64,000 nt of DNA, from NCBI GenBank assembly GCA_037367355.1, contig CM074703.1, positions 1,426,001 through 1,490,000 on the forward strand. The letters are read 5' to 3'. A program made the translations under genes and the position numbers. The notes under the pieces are model-generated. The model was given only the letters and a program-made list of their open reading frames with translations. It ran no database searches and was not told where the DNA came from. The stretch comes from Neoscytalidium dimidiatum (taxonomy: Eukaryota > Ascomycota > Dothideomycetes > Botryosphaeriales > Botryosphaeriaceae). Shown piece by piece: positions 32,266-44,400 of this stretch. Within the stretch, counting starts at the first letter, position 1, and every line of letters starts with the position of its first letter.

Positions 32266-33372
32266 ATCTGAAAAGCAACTAAAGACTGACGAAGCAGATA
32301 ATGAAGGAGCGCATGGAGACTAATACAGCGGCAAACGAAGGTATAGTGGTCGGTATTGGGAGAGCGGTAGGCCTACTTATCTGCGTTGCATCCTCACACC
32401 ACAATGGCGATGTCATCAGAGGCTGCCCTTGGAAGTCCTTTCATATCGGATTTGTGGATCAGTCCAGGTAAGGTCCTAGCCGTTCGAAGGATCAGCAGCT
32501 TTCCACTTCCTACAGAAACTTAGCATCCCTGCCGGGACTGGCATGCAGCAGCCGCCGAAGGCTGTGGTCCCCGGAAAACCCGAGCAAAAAGGCCCGGGAT
32601 GGTCCAACGCGAATCCATGAGCGCTGGCAGCGGATCGTCAAAGGTGCAGATCGGCGATGATCGATCCTGCCAACAGAGGAAATGCAGGTTTGTGTCAGCC
32701 ATGAGGACAAATCTATAATGAATCATTGATCGTCGAAAAGACGATGGCTAAGCGAAAGTGAACGGTTTCTTTTCGCGTTTCTGAATAGAAAATGCGAACG
32801 AAACGGGCCACGCTGTGGTGTGGTGAGGGTCAAATTTGGAGTATCACGAGACGCCAACTCGTTTCAAACCCCAACCTAATTTCAACGCGCCACTCCTCCA
32901 TTCAATCTTGCGAACAGCCTCGATTGAGGCGCAGTTATCATTTCTCCCCGCCTTTTACCCGCATGATCCAGGAAAGTCGTTACGTTGAGACAGTGGCGTG
33001 GCGTGAAAAGAAGCTTTGCCCAAGGCGTCAAGGCCCAATCAAGTAATATTTAATTAATTGCCTGTCGATTCTCTGCCCTGAGTGAATTTGTGTTCATATT
33101 GATCGTAAATCACGCAAGTACGAACGCCAACGCTGTCCGAACGTGGAAACATCGTCTATCCATTCTCTTTAGGCAAGTCAAAGATCCAACTAGCGGCAAA
33201 CAAAGGCATGAAGACCCATATCCCATCTTTCCAGAGGACCACCAATCCAAGGAGATTGTTGACAGAACACTGTGAGATAAACAACTAGGCCATTCTACAC
33301 CATTTTGGTCGTGCCCGCGCCTATTCTCAGCAGAGCGCATTCGCTATTTAAGAAGTACGAATCTCAAGGCAT
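32266..33372. other. intergenic region
   Basis: GMC promoter side plus 3' side of the SDR pseudogene. Short domainless frames only. Confidence 0.5.
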
Positions 33373-34350
33373 TCAAACATTCAAGACAATTCTACACAAC
33401 TCCTCATCCTGCTCGAAACTCGTCTTCAACGCCATGGCCTCTTCCACGTCCCAACGCGCAAACAAAAACGGACCCTTTAGAAATTCTGTCGCTGGGCTCG
33501 CCAACCATACTGCAAGCCCTCCAGGCAAACTCTCGTCATTGACCTCATAAGCATCTCGCGGAATTCAAGCGCGCTCCGCTGCACGCGTGTATATCTCGCC
33601 TGGATGGAAGCTGTGTACCCGAACTCGCAAACTGCCCTGGCGATCGAGCTCGCTTTGAAGATGGCGTAGTAATTGGTAGGAGCGTCGAGAGCGGTCGACG
33701 GATACGTAACGTAGGTTGCATTGGTCGAGACATCGACGATGATCTTTTCCTTCGTCCTGCTTCCATTCAGCAGGCTTACTTTGCAATCTTCCTTCGTTTC
33801 CTGTTCCTTCGATTCCTGCTCTTTCGAACGATCAAGGCCCAGAACCGGCACAGATGCAGCATCCGGTCCGAGAAATGCACGAAGAACGTTTACATTTCCG
33901 AGCACGTTGGTCTCGAAAGCTTCCACGAAATACTCATCGGTGTAAGCTAGCACGGGCAAGCCGTGCTCAAGGTATACTGCACTCGTTACCAGGACGTCGA
34001 TATCACTTTGTTCCTTGTCTCCACTCCCACTGTTCAATCTCGCCCTCGCGTCCTTGAAAAAAAAAAAAGCCCCAAAACTCTTTTTATCTTTTAGATGAAC
34101 GGAATATGTCCATACCGTTGTTCCTTTCTACGCGATTCCTCCTCGAAGTTTTTCGGCGCTCTTTTCGAGCACATTGGCGCGGCGGCGAACGAGCGTGCGA
34201 TGGCGTAGCCGCGCCGATGCCGGTTGCACAGCCGGTGATCAGGACTGTCTTACCGGTAGCCGACAGAGCCGGGATCATAGGGCCGATGGCAGGATATTTC
34301 GTACGGTGAGTGGTTTTAGCCAAGTTTCTGATTGGAAGGATGGCCGCCAT
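33373..34350 (-). pseudogene. pseudogene of a short-chain dehydrogenase/reductase
   Basis: It starts intact: ATG at 34350, then SATGKTVLITGCATGIG (cofactor-binding TGxxxGIG). The frame shifts after GIG; YAIARSFAAA continues in another frame. After a poly-A stretch (34056-34067), DIDVLVTSAVYLEHGLPVLAYTDEYFVEAFETNVLGNVNVLRAF and IIVDVSTNATYVTYPSTA are readable, but the catalytic YxxxK is lost: it now reads APTNYYAIFK. VHSFHPGEIYTRAAERA is in a different frame near 33570-33620. The C-terminus GLAVWLASPATEFLKG is again in a new frame, ending TGA at 33375-33373. Several frameshifts make this a clear pseudogene. Confidence 0.82.
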
Positions 34351-35103
34351 TGTGATTCGCTTTGGCTGAAAAGTCTCTTTGAATAAGGTAATTTCTTAGG
34401 ATTAAAGTTTCGATGGCGTCAACTGCAACAAGGTCTTGCATAGCCAACTATATCATCCTGCTGTCTCGCTCTTCTTTACTGTACCTTCTAACTCCGAAGT
34501 CGCCCCCGGTACCGTACAGAACGTGCTTCCGGACTCCGTATTATGCTCGTTATCCGAATTTAGTGCGGATTGGGCTCACCCGGCTTCAGTCCGTGAACGT
34601 GAGTCAAATAGCTAGTACTTCATGACTCTCTTTGCAAAAAGCCTGCACGGTCCATAGGAGAAACAATGCTAAGTCTGCCTTACATACATCGAGGTTCCGG
34701 TCCGTCCAAAGCTCGTCGAGTACTGTAAATGAACCCCGAGAAAATCTATCCGCCGCATTAACATATGTTCCTACCTGGTTAGGAAAGACTGTGCAAGTAT
34801 AGAAAATTCCCGAGTAGGCAACGTAAGCAAACATTATAATCAAAGTCCGTGCATATGCCTACTACGTGAGGACGAATAGTGGGCAGCGAAACGATAGGCA
34901 TGCAACAACACTGGTGCTAGTGAATTATTCAACAGCGGCTAGGTAAGCATCTGAAACTCTGCTTGATGGACGGGTAGGGGTATTTGAAGAAGAGAAATGT
35001 CAAGGTCATTAATCTGCTCAGCACTGGAAAGAAAACAAAAAGGATGACGAGGAGGAATTCAGCGCAGCCAAACTCAACTTCGTATACGACCTGAAGAATG
35101 TAG
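34351..35103. other. intergenic region
   Basis: A minus-strand frame at 34604-34843 (79 codons) has no clear family. No other structure seen. Confidence 0.45.
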
Positions 35104-36318
35104 CTACTTTTTGAGCGCTTTCTCAGGATCGTTCACAAAAGCCTTGCACCATTTGTCCCACTCTCTCGCGCCCTTACCCATGACTTGGCGAAAGTCTTCC
35201 TTGACCTCCGTCACTTCCCACTGCTCGTCTTCCCAATTTCTCTTCTCGCCGCTCGTTTGGCTCGGTGCCCATCCTATTGCCTCCAGAACCTCCGTCTCCG
35301 TTGGGCTCGGCCCGACACTCTTGAAGAGCTTAGGGTCGCGCTCGTGGCAGCGCGCAGCAAGGTACCGGCGGAGGACATCCAGACGCGGGGACGGAGCAAA
35401 ATTTAGGTGAAGCTTGTCCTCCTCATCACCGTGGCTGTGAGATTTCCCCTCGCCGGAAGAGGCGAGGCGCTTGGTGGTCGAGCGGGCAATCTTGGCGCCA
35501 CGGATGGACGAGTAGGCCCACACGCCGTCGATCTCGACCAGTCCGCCGAACGGCCAAACGACGGTGGCCAGCACGTCGATTGCGAAGGAGACCGGAAGCA
35601 ATCCAGTGGCCAGGACGGCGTCTCTTTGAGCTTTGGTCTTGGTGCGGAGCATGCTGTTCACGAACTCCTCGCGGATCGTCTCCGGAGAGCCGGCCAGCGA
35701 CGGCGGGTACACGATAATCATGTCGGTCAAGCCGACGGTTTTCTTTGTGGTGGCTTCTTCCTGAACGCCGTCTTCATGATGATTGTCGGTGTCTTTCTTG
35801 TCTCCACCCCTGCCCAGGCGATTGATGAAGTCCAGGTTGGAGGAGGTGGTTTGCTGGACGGCCCAGTCGATGCCGCGGGTTGCCTTGCTTTTGATGCCTT
35901 TCCAGCTTGCTGTTTTGGCCGTGCTGGTCTTTGCCTCTCGGACTTCTTCTTGCCACTTCCGCTGGACTTTGTGCAGTTTCTCTTCCTTCACGCCTTCGGC
36001 TGGCTTGGACAGGGGAGGTGGAGGCGGGGTATAGATAAGGAAGCGGTCCGGGATCTTCTCCGGAGGGGTGTCTTTCAAGGTAGGCTTGGGGAAAGGCACC
36101 AAGTATGCAATCAACTTGTGAGGATCGCGGGTGTAGTGAATGGGATTTGCAGGGTCATCGTCTCCAAAATGCTGTGGAGTGCGGCGTGGTGGAAGGGGTG
36201 GAACGTACTCGGGCTGCTGGATTGGCCGAGGAGGATATGGCGGCGGTTTCTCGTCCTCTTCCGAGGCGGGCTGGGGCTGGTAGAACTCCTGAACCGGCTG
36301 ACTACGATGGTCGGCCAT
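35104..36318 (-). CDS. conserved fungal protein of unknown function
   Basis: 404 aa in a single exon. The start at 36318 (ACCATGG) was chosen because the longer frame begins with a non-ATG codon. The N-terminus is Pro-rich (PPPYPPRP, PPLPPRR; possible SH3/WW ligands). A charged, Lys-rich middle follows, then TDMIIVYPPSLAGSPETIREEF. A moderately hydrophobic stretch (DAVLATGLLPVSFAIDVLATVVWPFGGLVEIDGVWAYSSIRG) could associate with membrane but has acidic residues. The C-terminal half ends with ...DKWCKAFVNDPEKALKK. I recognise no catalytic motif. The clean, long frame with conserved-looking segments supports a real gene. Confidence 0.8.
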   Translation of the reverse strand: MADHRSQPVQEFYQPQPASEEDEKPPPYPPRPIQQPEYVPPLPPRRTPQHFGDDDPANPIHYTRDPHKLIAYLVPFPKPTLKDTPPEKIPDRFLIYTPPPPPLSKPAEGVKEEKLHKVQRKWQEEVREAKTSTAKTASWKGIKSKATRGIDWAVQQTTSSNLDFINRLGRGGDKKDTDNHHEDGVQEEATTKKTVGLTDMIIVYPPSLAGSPETIREEFVNSMLRTKTKAQRDAVLATGLLPVSFAIDVLATVVWPFGGLVEIDGVWAYSSIRGAKIARSTTKRLASSGEGKSHSHGDEEDKLHLNFAPSPRLDVLRRYLAARCHERDPKLFKSVGPSPTETEVLEAIGWAPSQTSGEKRNWEDEQWEVTEVKEDFRQVMGKGAREWDKWCKAFVNDPEKALKK

Positions 36319-36945
36319 GGTGTGCAACGGAATGGAGTGGGTTTGGAGATTACAACATGTGCACGAGAGGACTTTATGGTGGTGAATCTCTGCAAGGTGA
36401 ACGCTAGCAGATGTGGCTATGACGTCTCCACATTTTCAGCACGCGCAAGCAAGTGGGCTCGCGCGCTGCGCCTTCCAGCCATATACCGCAGCGGCCGCGT
36501 GTTCGTACTCGCATCTCAGCATGCTGACCAGTAGCGGAAGCAGAACAAGCCTTGTGACAAGCTCGCAGCTAGTCTGCAGCGGAAAGCTTCGCCCCATCAC
36601 GGCAGTGACGTAATTGCAGGCTGCAACTCCGCCTGTGCTCCGCCTGTGTCCAGGCAGCTTCATTCTCCGTGTCCACTGACACTTTATTCGACCAGACTGC
36701 CCTACTGCCGAAAGAATTGCATTACTGCAGCGCGGTCGCGGGCAAAAGGTGTGCAACGGAGGCTCCGTGCAGCACCTCATCACCGCTGAGCTGCTGCTAA
36801 GTCTGAGAGCTGTGTCCAATTACAACACCCCACTTGCACCTCCATCACGACATGCGAACATCCACAACTTCAAGTTTCCTATATTCAGCATAACATTGGA
36901 TAATTCAATATTTTTTCGGACTGTACGACTGTTTCGCAAGCAGCA
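36319..36945. other. divergent intergenic region
   Basis: Between the minus-strand conserved gene and the methyltransferase pseudogene. No gene recognised. Confidence 0.5.
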
Positions 36946-37879
36946 ATGGCTTCTGAAACATCCAAGCCGTACCTTCACGGCCACCATTCATCAGTCCTGC
37001 GCTCCCATCGCTCCCGCACTGCGCGCAATAGCTACCCGCACCTCCTACCCCACCTGTGCCCTGAAATGCGCATCCTGGATGTCGGCTGCGCTCCCGGCAC
37101 CATCACCGTCGACATAAGCGCCCCGAATCGCAACCCTTCCAAAGTAAAAGGAACTCAAAAAAAAAAAAAAAAAGAAATGACACCGACAAAACACATCCCC
37201 AGCTCGCCACGTTCGTCCCCGAAGGACATGTCACGGGCGTCGACTGAAGCGCCAGCGTGCTCGACTCAGCCCGCCGCGCCCACGCCTCCGCCCGCGGCGG
37301 CATGGCGAACGTCGCGTTCCGCCAGGCCGACGCCCTCGCGCTGCCCTTCGTGGACGGCTCCTTCGACGTCGTCCACGCCAACCAGGTCGTCCAGCACGAG
37401 TCGCCGACCCCGTCGCCGCCGTCCGCGAGATGCGCCGCGTGGCCCGGCCTGACGGCGGCGTCGTCGCCCTGCGCGAGGGGCGACGCCCAGGTCTGGTTCC
37501 CCGACGCGGGACGGGCCTGGCGCCGTGTTGAGGGAGTGGTACGAGCTGTGGTTGCGCATGGCGCGGGACGGCGGCGTGGAACCGAATGCTGGTAGGAGGC
37601 TGTTGAGCTACGCCCTGCGGGCCGGCTTCGCGAGGGAGGAGGTGAGCGCGGGCGTGGGCAGCGTGTGTTGGCAGTCCAGGGAGGAGTGGGAGGAGTGGTG
37701 CGGCATGTGGGCGGATAGGCTGCTGTTGAGCGAGTTTGCAAAAAACGCCATCTCGAAAGGGTACATGTCGAGGGGGGGGTCTGGAGAGGCTGAGCAGGGC
37801 GTGGAAGGAGTTTCCGAATCGGGAAGACGCTTGGTATGGGATGCTGCAGGGTGAGGCCAATATCAAGCGGACGAAATGA
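36946..37879 (+). pseudogene. pseudogene of a class I SAM-dependent methyltransferase (UbiE-like)
   Basis: Motif I is readable in the first exon (MRILDVGCAPGTITVDIS, near 37066-37119), with Ala in place of the usual Gly in GCGPG. An A17 run lies in the presumed intron. The next exon reads LATFVPEGHVTGVD then a TGA (37243-37245) where Tyr is usual, and continues SASVLDSARRAHASARG, FRQADALALPFVDGSFDVVHANQVVQH. Frame changes follow near 37395 (DPVAAVREMRRVARP) and again before LREWYELWLRMARDGGVEPNAGRRL. An 8-G run near 37773 shifts frame before GLERLSRAWKEFPNRE and the TGA at 37877-37879. At least four lesions; some lie in homopolymers or GC-rich stretches, so sequencing error cannot be excluded for those. 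Confidence 0.78.
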
Positions 37880-38108
37880 GCTCCGAAAAGAGTCTGGACG
37901 AGAACTTGGGTCAGGGGAAGGGGGGATAACGGCAGAAATACCTCTCCCGAGGTCTTGCGTGGTATTCCAGATTAATATTGATCCATGCAAGATCAGTATT
38001 CGTAACTTCGAAGTAGCTTCTCTAAAATGGGCACCATGAAGAAGTCAAAACATGCGATTCTTCCCAGGAAATTTGGATTTCGTATTATACTGCATAAGCC
38101 TAATTAGT

Positions 38109-40073
38109 TCATGTTTGCTGCACAACATCCTTTTCTGTTTGCCCATCGACTTCAACTCTCGCCTTTTTCGCATCCTTTTCACCTTCCTCTGCCGCACTCC
38201 CGACCTTATCATCAGTCGCTGCTCTCTTCTTCTTTGAAAATTTTCCTCGCGCCTCCACCCTTCCACCTGCTGGCATCACGCGTGTTGCTGTGAAGACAAA
38301 CCCTTCGGGTCCGCCCCTACTTGTCATGAGCGGATGAGTACGGCCTGGCAAGACCTGCCATGCGCGCACGCGCGAGGTTTGTAGCGATGGTGCCAGCAAT
38401 AACGTCGGATTTAGTGGGAAATCATCTTCGAATTCCTTGCGCTCTGCTTCCGTTGCCGTCTCTGGATCGAAAGCATTCGTCGGTGGCACTGCGTTGACTG
38501 TGCGGTTGATGAAGGCCGTCTTGCGCTCTCGCGAGTACAGGTCCATGAGCTCTGTCAACGGCTCGACGGTCGGACTGTATACGACAACCTGAGCGCCTCC
38601 TCGGAGGAGCGGGACAGTGTGCTTGAGAATGGTGGCCGGATTCATAAAAGACGCGACAACGAGGCCGTCGAATCCGCCCCCGCGCGTCTCCTCAACCACT
38701 CGCTTCACACGCTCCCACCTGCGGCGCTTGCGCCAATATGTTCCGCGCTTGCCCGACTTCCAAGTTGCCAGGACTTCGGGAGCGACGTACTCGGGCTCGA
38801 CGTAGCTGGCGTCTTCTTCTGGGGCAATGAGCTGGAGCCAGGAAAGGGTTTTGAGGTGCGTGTAGAGAGGGTGGCTGGACGACTGGTGGGGTGACGCTGC
38901 ATCGTATCCAAAATATTTCAAAAGGGTCAAGTTTGGCTGTGCGTGAGCGTGGAGAAGGGTAAGACTGTTTGTTGCTGCGGACATGGCAGGCACGATTTTT
39001 GGATTTGAGCGTGGAGGAAGAACAGCTGGTACTTGCCCATCTACTCCTCCATCCGTTGGTGCTGTCGCAGATTGTTGTTCCGTGGCAGAAGGGCCTTGGT
39101 GGCCGCCTTCCCCAGGCGCATCTACCATCTCCTGATCTTCTGGTATTACATCTTCCTCTGAGCTCTCGTCGAAGCCCTCTTCCTCTGGCGGGTATAGGAT
39201 GCCCATCTTTTCGGCAAGAGACGCGACGACTAGGCCACCCGTCTCGTCTACTACGACCCACCGCCCACCGCCCACTGACAACCCGTCTTGAGCATCGTTG
39301 GGATGTAGCTCGGAAGCTCCTCCATAGTGTATATTGGCCCAAGCACCTATCAATCCCTGCATTTCTTCCCGGATGTCCATGACGCGGTGACCTTCGCGCT
39401 CCATCATAACCTCCCCGAGCATGGAGACGTCCATAGGGAGCACCGTGAAGCGCTTCAGGTACTTTTTGGACTTGCGTAGGGTGTATTTGGCGAGCGAAAA
39501 AGAGGTCTTTTCATCCAATGCCTTGTGTGCGGCCATGATCTTAGCAATGATCTCCTTCCCCGAACCAGCACCGGCCTTCTTCAGCTCTTCAATCTCCTCC
39601 ATGGAAAGAGCTTGACGGGAAGGATCGTCGACAGTCAGACGATTATTGCGCATGAGAACCTCGCCGTTGTCGCCCACGATATCGAACTCGACGCCGGTAG
39701 ACTGAGCGACATCGGCGTCTGCAGCCGGATCAGGAGTGCCCTCGGTGGGCGGGGCATCTTCGGATTGGATGACCTCTTCATGCAGTTCGGCAGCGGGCAC
39801 TATGCGCAGCTCGGTCTGGTCCTTGCCATCGTCCTTGTCAAGAATCTCGTAGGTCAGGTTGAAGGGGCGGCCCAGTAGCTGGTTGGCGGGGAAAGCGCCA
39901 AACTTGCCAATGGAGATTGTGCTGCAAGAGTCAGCGGGTGCTGTGGTTTCGGCACAAGTGAAGGCTCACTCAGACCGATCGACCTACGTGTTGGGGACGA
40001 TTTCGAGGACCTTGAGTAGGCCTGAGGGCAGGCGCAGCACGACGAAGCTGTGCGGGCGAATGCGGGCGTGCAT
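38109..40073 (-). CDS. TRM6: tRNA (adenine58-N1)-methyltransferase non-catalytic subunit Trm6
   Basis: 632 aa from exons (minus) 40073-39988 and 39921-38109; the 66-bp intron (GTAGGT..GCAG) keeps frame. The N-terminus MHARIRPHSFVVLRLPSG...TISIGKFGAFPANQLLGRPFNLTYEI and the later RNNRLTVDDPSRQALSMEEIEELKK and KAGAGSGKEIIAKI are hallmarks of Gcd10/Trm6. Trm6 pairs with catalytic Trm61 to make m1A58 in the T-loop of tRNA, including initiator tRNA-Met, in the nucleus. The methyltransferase-like fold lacks the SAM site, as expected for this subunit. There is an acidic, low-complexity insertion (EEEGFDESSEEDVIPEDQEM) in the middle and a Lys-rich C-terminus (KFSKKKRA, DAKKARVE) that may act as nuclear signal. 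It is the last conserved gene before the AT-rich island. Confidence 0.95.
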
Positions 40074-40330
40074 GGCGGGCAGCTAGTTCTGGGTGGATTG
40101 CGAATGCTGGGGCCAGGTCAAAGCATGTTTCGACAGGGATGCGAGGAGGCGATCGGCGCAGATGCGGCGAGGACGTCGGCGACAGGGCACAGGGGAAATA
40201 GTGGAGGAGAGGTGGTCTGGCGACTGGTTTGTGAGTGCTGGAATTATCTTCTTTTGCGCGCGGCAAAATAGCGGGCGGTGAGCGAAAATACGTACACCGC
40301 CTCGCTACTATCGACCGGCCCGCGGCCCTG

Positions 40331-41034
40331 CTACCACCTTATCTTATAAGTTAGACGCTTCGCTAGCGGGCCGATTACTAATAATATTATACTAATAGTA
40401 TTATACTAAGCCTTTTAGTAGTAATTTATCTTATAGCTAGCTAGTAAAGCGTCTAAGCGTATCTAGGCCTAACTTTATATATATATAGAAGATTTTTTAA
40501 GTAGATAGCTTCTATACTTAAGAATTACTCTATAACTATATTTACGCGTATTACTATATTAATCTATAGCTATTCTTCTAAATATAAGCTCTTAAATAAT
40601 ATAAATTTTATTATAGTAGCTATACTAATTTCTATTAATATATAGTCTTAAAGATATAAAGATAAAATATACTTATAGAAGATTTTTTATCTTCTTTACT
40701 TTATTATCTATATATTATATATAATATAATATTTAGATATTAAGATCTATTAGGCGCTATAGATCTATCTTATAATAAAGATTTTAAAAAGGAAAGCGTA
40801 GTTAGACTATATAAGATTAAAAGTAGAAAAGAGTTAGTAGCTCTATTATAGCTTTAATTTATTTCTAAAAATTAGTATATATTTAGTAGAGAATATTAAC
40901 TACTCTTTAACTACTTTTTATCTACTTCTAAACTATTTCTAACTACTTTCTTTAGTTAGTTAATTATTATTTTCTAAAATCTATATATATTAGCGAAGAA
41001 TCTAACTACTTCTTAACTACTTTCTAACTACTAC
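40331..41034. repeat. left AT-rich arm of the island
   Basis: Strongly RIP-depleted sequence with many ATA/TAT and TAACTACTTT units. A 25-bp segment at 40448-40472 recurs in reverse complement at 50657-50681, and 40879-40904 resembles 49552-49576 in reverse complement. Family unknown. Confidence 0.6.
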
Positions 41035-41417
41035 TATTACGCTAGAACTCTTTCTAGGAAAGTTAAGGCGCGTTATTAGATAGCTTAGGCTTTTTAGAGC
41101 CGATATAGTAGTAGATAGAAGAGGTTTATATAATAGTAGAATAGAAATTAATTAATAAGTTAACTATAAGGGTTCTATCTACTATAAATAAATATACTCT
41201 ATATATTATAGAAGATAGTAGATATAACTACTAGCTATAATTGTAGTAGTTCTAGTAGTTAGATTAAGTAGTTAGGTCTTAGTATTATAACCGCGGTATT
41301 ATTACTAAGTTATTAGAATAGTTATAGACGTCTTATATCTTAGCTATATTATATTAGTAGGTTTAATTTCCTCTAGCTTAGTGCTTTCTCTTCTTTTCTT
41401 CTTATTACGCTATAATA
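41035..41417 (+). repeat. RIP-mutated LTR (5') of the gypsy relic
   Basis: Starts TATTACG (mutated TGTTACG) and ends GCTATAATA, which equals GCCGTAACA after C-to-T and G-to-A changes. Its 383 bp is close to the 386 bp LTR at 45023. The first about 170 bp align with that LTR mostly through transitions; the middle part is more divergent. Confidence 0.75.
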
Positions 41418-44400
41418 CTATCCCCCTTCTAGATAGCTTTCGGCCTAAAAGCTTTTATAAGATAGTCTTTCTATTATTTTCTTTATTTTCTTAGTTACTA
41501 TTACGAATCTTAGAGGATAAGGGCTTTATAACCCTATAAATAGAAAGCCCGCACGGGAAAAATCACCGTAAGGAAGAAGTTACGAACCCGGGAAACCGAC
41601 TTAGAATACGAGGAACGAATAAGAGGATAGCGAGTATATCGTCCGCTTATCTAGATAGAAGTCGGGTTCCGGAAAACGGGCCTTAGCGCCTAGATTACGT
41701 AGAATCTATAGAATCTACCTAGATTAACCTAATCTAAGATTATTAATCCTATATAATTAATCTAGCTACTTTAATCTAGCTATATCGATTTAGATTATTA
41801 AATATTTTCTATAGTATATAAATATACTTATTAAATAGTACTATAACCCTCGTAGTTAACTTAAAGTTCTAATTTAATACTATATTAACTTAGAGGTAAT
41901 AAGGCCTACTAAACTCCTATATTACGTAACTTCTTATTTTAGTATTACTCTCCTTTCCTCGTCTTTAAGGTAAACCCTTCGATAAACTTAAACCTACTAG
42001 GTAACTCCGAAGCCTAGTAGTAGAGGCCCCGTCGTTATACTTTAACTATCTTCCTTATAGAAAAGAAAGCGATTTAATTAAAAAATAGAAAGTATTTTCT
42101 TACCCTAAGAAGTACTAATAGTATTAACTATTATAGCGGACGTACCTAGTAGTAGGCGCGTATAAGAGGCGTAGAATACTCTAGACTTATAGTAACCGCC
42201 GTAATATAGTACGGTAGTAGAAAACTAATACTCTAATATACCGACTAACGAGAAGCTACTTAATATAATTCTAGAACTTCGAAACGAAAACGTAATTCTA
42301 CGTACTTAGCTCGCCTAGATACTAGCTCTATTACCGGCTACTAAGATTAAGATCTTAAAACTAGACCTATACTATAGAGACTAAAAGAAGATCTAAGCCT
42401 TTATTATATAGCTAAATAACTATATATACTTTATATACGGTAACTTTACTAGTTCCGCCAAATAAGTTTTATACGCTAGTACCTACCTTAGAAGATTAGT
42501 AGAATAATAGTTTCGACCCTTTAAGCGCGAGTACTAGGAGAAACCCGTATATCTATAGTTCGAAGTAACTTCGATAATCTTTAGCGACTACTAGAACTTT
42601 ACGAAGTAGCTTAAGGTAGTCTTTAGCGATATTAATAAGAATCGTCTAGCTACTAGAACCCTTATAAGCCTAAAATAAAAGAAAACGGTTTAGAACTATA
42701 TAGCTAAATTCTAAGACGTAGTATATCTCGTAGACGGGTACTCTAATCTTATACTACGTACCTTCTACTATTAAGGACTAAGAGACGAGATTAAAGAAGC
42801 TATAATATACTATAAAGAATCGAAGACTCTTAACGATATAATTAAGCTAGCCCTACTTATAGATAAGCGTTATATAGAGAGGTAGTTCGATAAGAAAGAG
42901 TATAATGCTAATACCTCAAGGTAAGCTAAGCCTCGCTATACTTAGAAAGGAGGCGACGCTATAGAAATAGATAATATAGTCCGACGGGATAAAAGTAAGA
43001 ATAAGAAGAACGGTAATAATAGAAATAAGAAAAGAAAATAGAGTAAGAAAGAAAAAGAGCTCTATAAGAAAGGATTATATATCCGATATAGAGATAAATA
43101 GAGCGTAGGATATAAATACTCGAAGAGAGAGTTACGGAAAGTAGCGGCGGCTATCTAGAGATAGAAGGCGCTATAAGAAATTACTACTATAAAAATAGTA
43201 GACTATATAGTTCTAAGCTAAATAGCATACTACGACAACGATTATACTATCTACTAGAGCGATAAGAACGCTACGAGGTAGTACTTTAGTAAGCTACGAC
43301 GACTTAATATAATACTCCGAAAATTAAAAGAGGTTACGAAGGAAGATATCGAGAAGTACTTTCTAGCTAATAAAGACCTTATAAATAGCGAAACCGAAGA
43401 ACTATACGATAGTATACTAGAGTCTAGTAAGGTAGAAACTATCGAGTAATAGTAGGACTAGGCTATACTTAACCGGATCGTAGAATACCTAAACTAGTAC
43501 GAAGATATAAGGAATATCGAATCTAGTTATACCCCTACGATCTACTAGACCCCTAGATTAAGAATAAATCTACTACCGTAATAGTACTAGATAAAGAACG
43601 GAAAACTTAGCTTACAATTCTTCGAGAACGACGTATAGTACCCCTAGAAGAAGTCGCTATTAAAAACGGCCGATAAGGTAGTATTCTAGCTTAAGGAAGA
43701 GGCCTAGAGAATATAGTAGCGACGAGACCTTACGTCTCTACGCAATATAGCCTATACCCTCTATCGCTACGATATAGCTACGCGGAGCTACGATACTCTA
43801 TAATAGATACCCGATAAAAAATATAGTAAACTAATCTTTTAGTACTAGATATATAACGAGTAGATCTACTAAAGGCGTAAGATTAAGTAAGAGCGATAGA
43901 CTTAGTAGAAAAATACTCTAATTCTAGTCGAAGAGTAGAACGAGTATATACGCTATAAGATATTAAAAAACTAGACGGCTTTCCTAGCTAGAAACCCTAG
44001 AAGGAGCTAGAACGAAGGTTTCTTAACTAGGTTATACGCTTAATATCGAACAGAATATCTCGTAAATAGAAAGAACTTAAAACGCTACTAGAAGTACTAG
44101 TTACGATTAAAGAAACTACTACGTTAGTAATAATTAATAGTAGAGCGTAAGAAAATTTCGTAGATTCTAAATTTCTTAGGAAGAACGACTTACTATTCTA
44201 ATCTAAGAAACGCTCCTACGAACTTAGTACGTTCGACGGGTTATTAATAGAATACGATAAGAGCTAGATAAGAATCGAGACCGGTTAAGTATAACTAACT
44301 CTCGGAGATTATAAAGAACGGATTAATCTAGACGTAATAATAAGCCTAAACTATAATATCGTTCTTAGAATATCTTAGTTAAAAATCTATAACCTATATA

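Noticed and set aside
34604..34843. 79-codon minus-strand frame, possibly a regulator fragment
   Set aside because: The similarity is too vague to support a family or a gene.
35407..36534. A 375-codon plus-strand frame opposite the conserved minus-strand gene
   Set aside because: Antisense shadow with no start context or motif; the minus frame has coherent protein-like composition.
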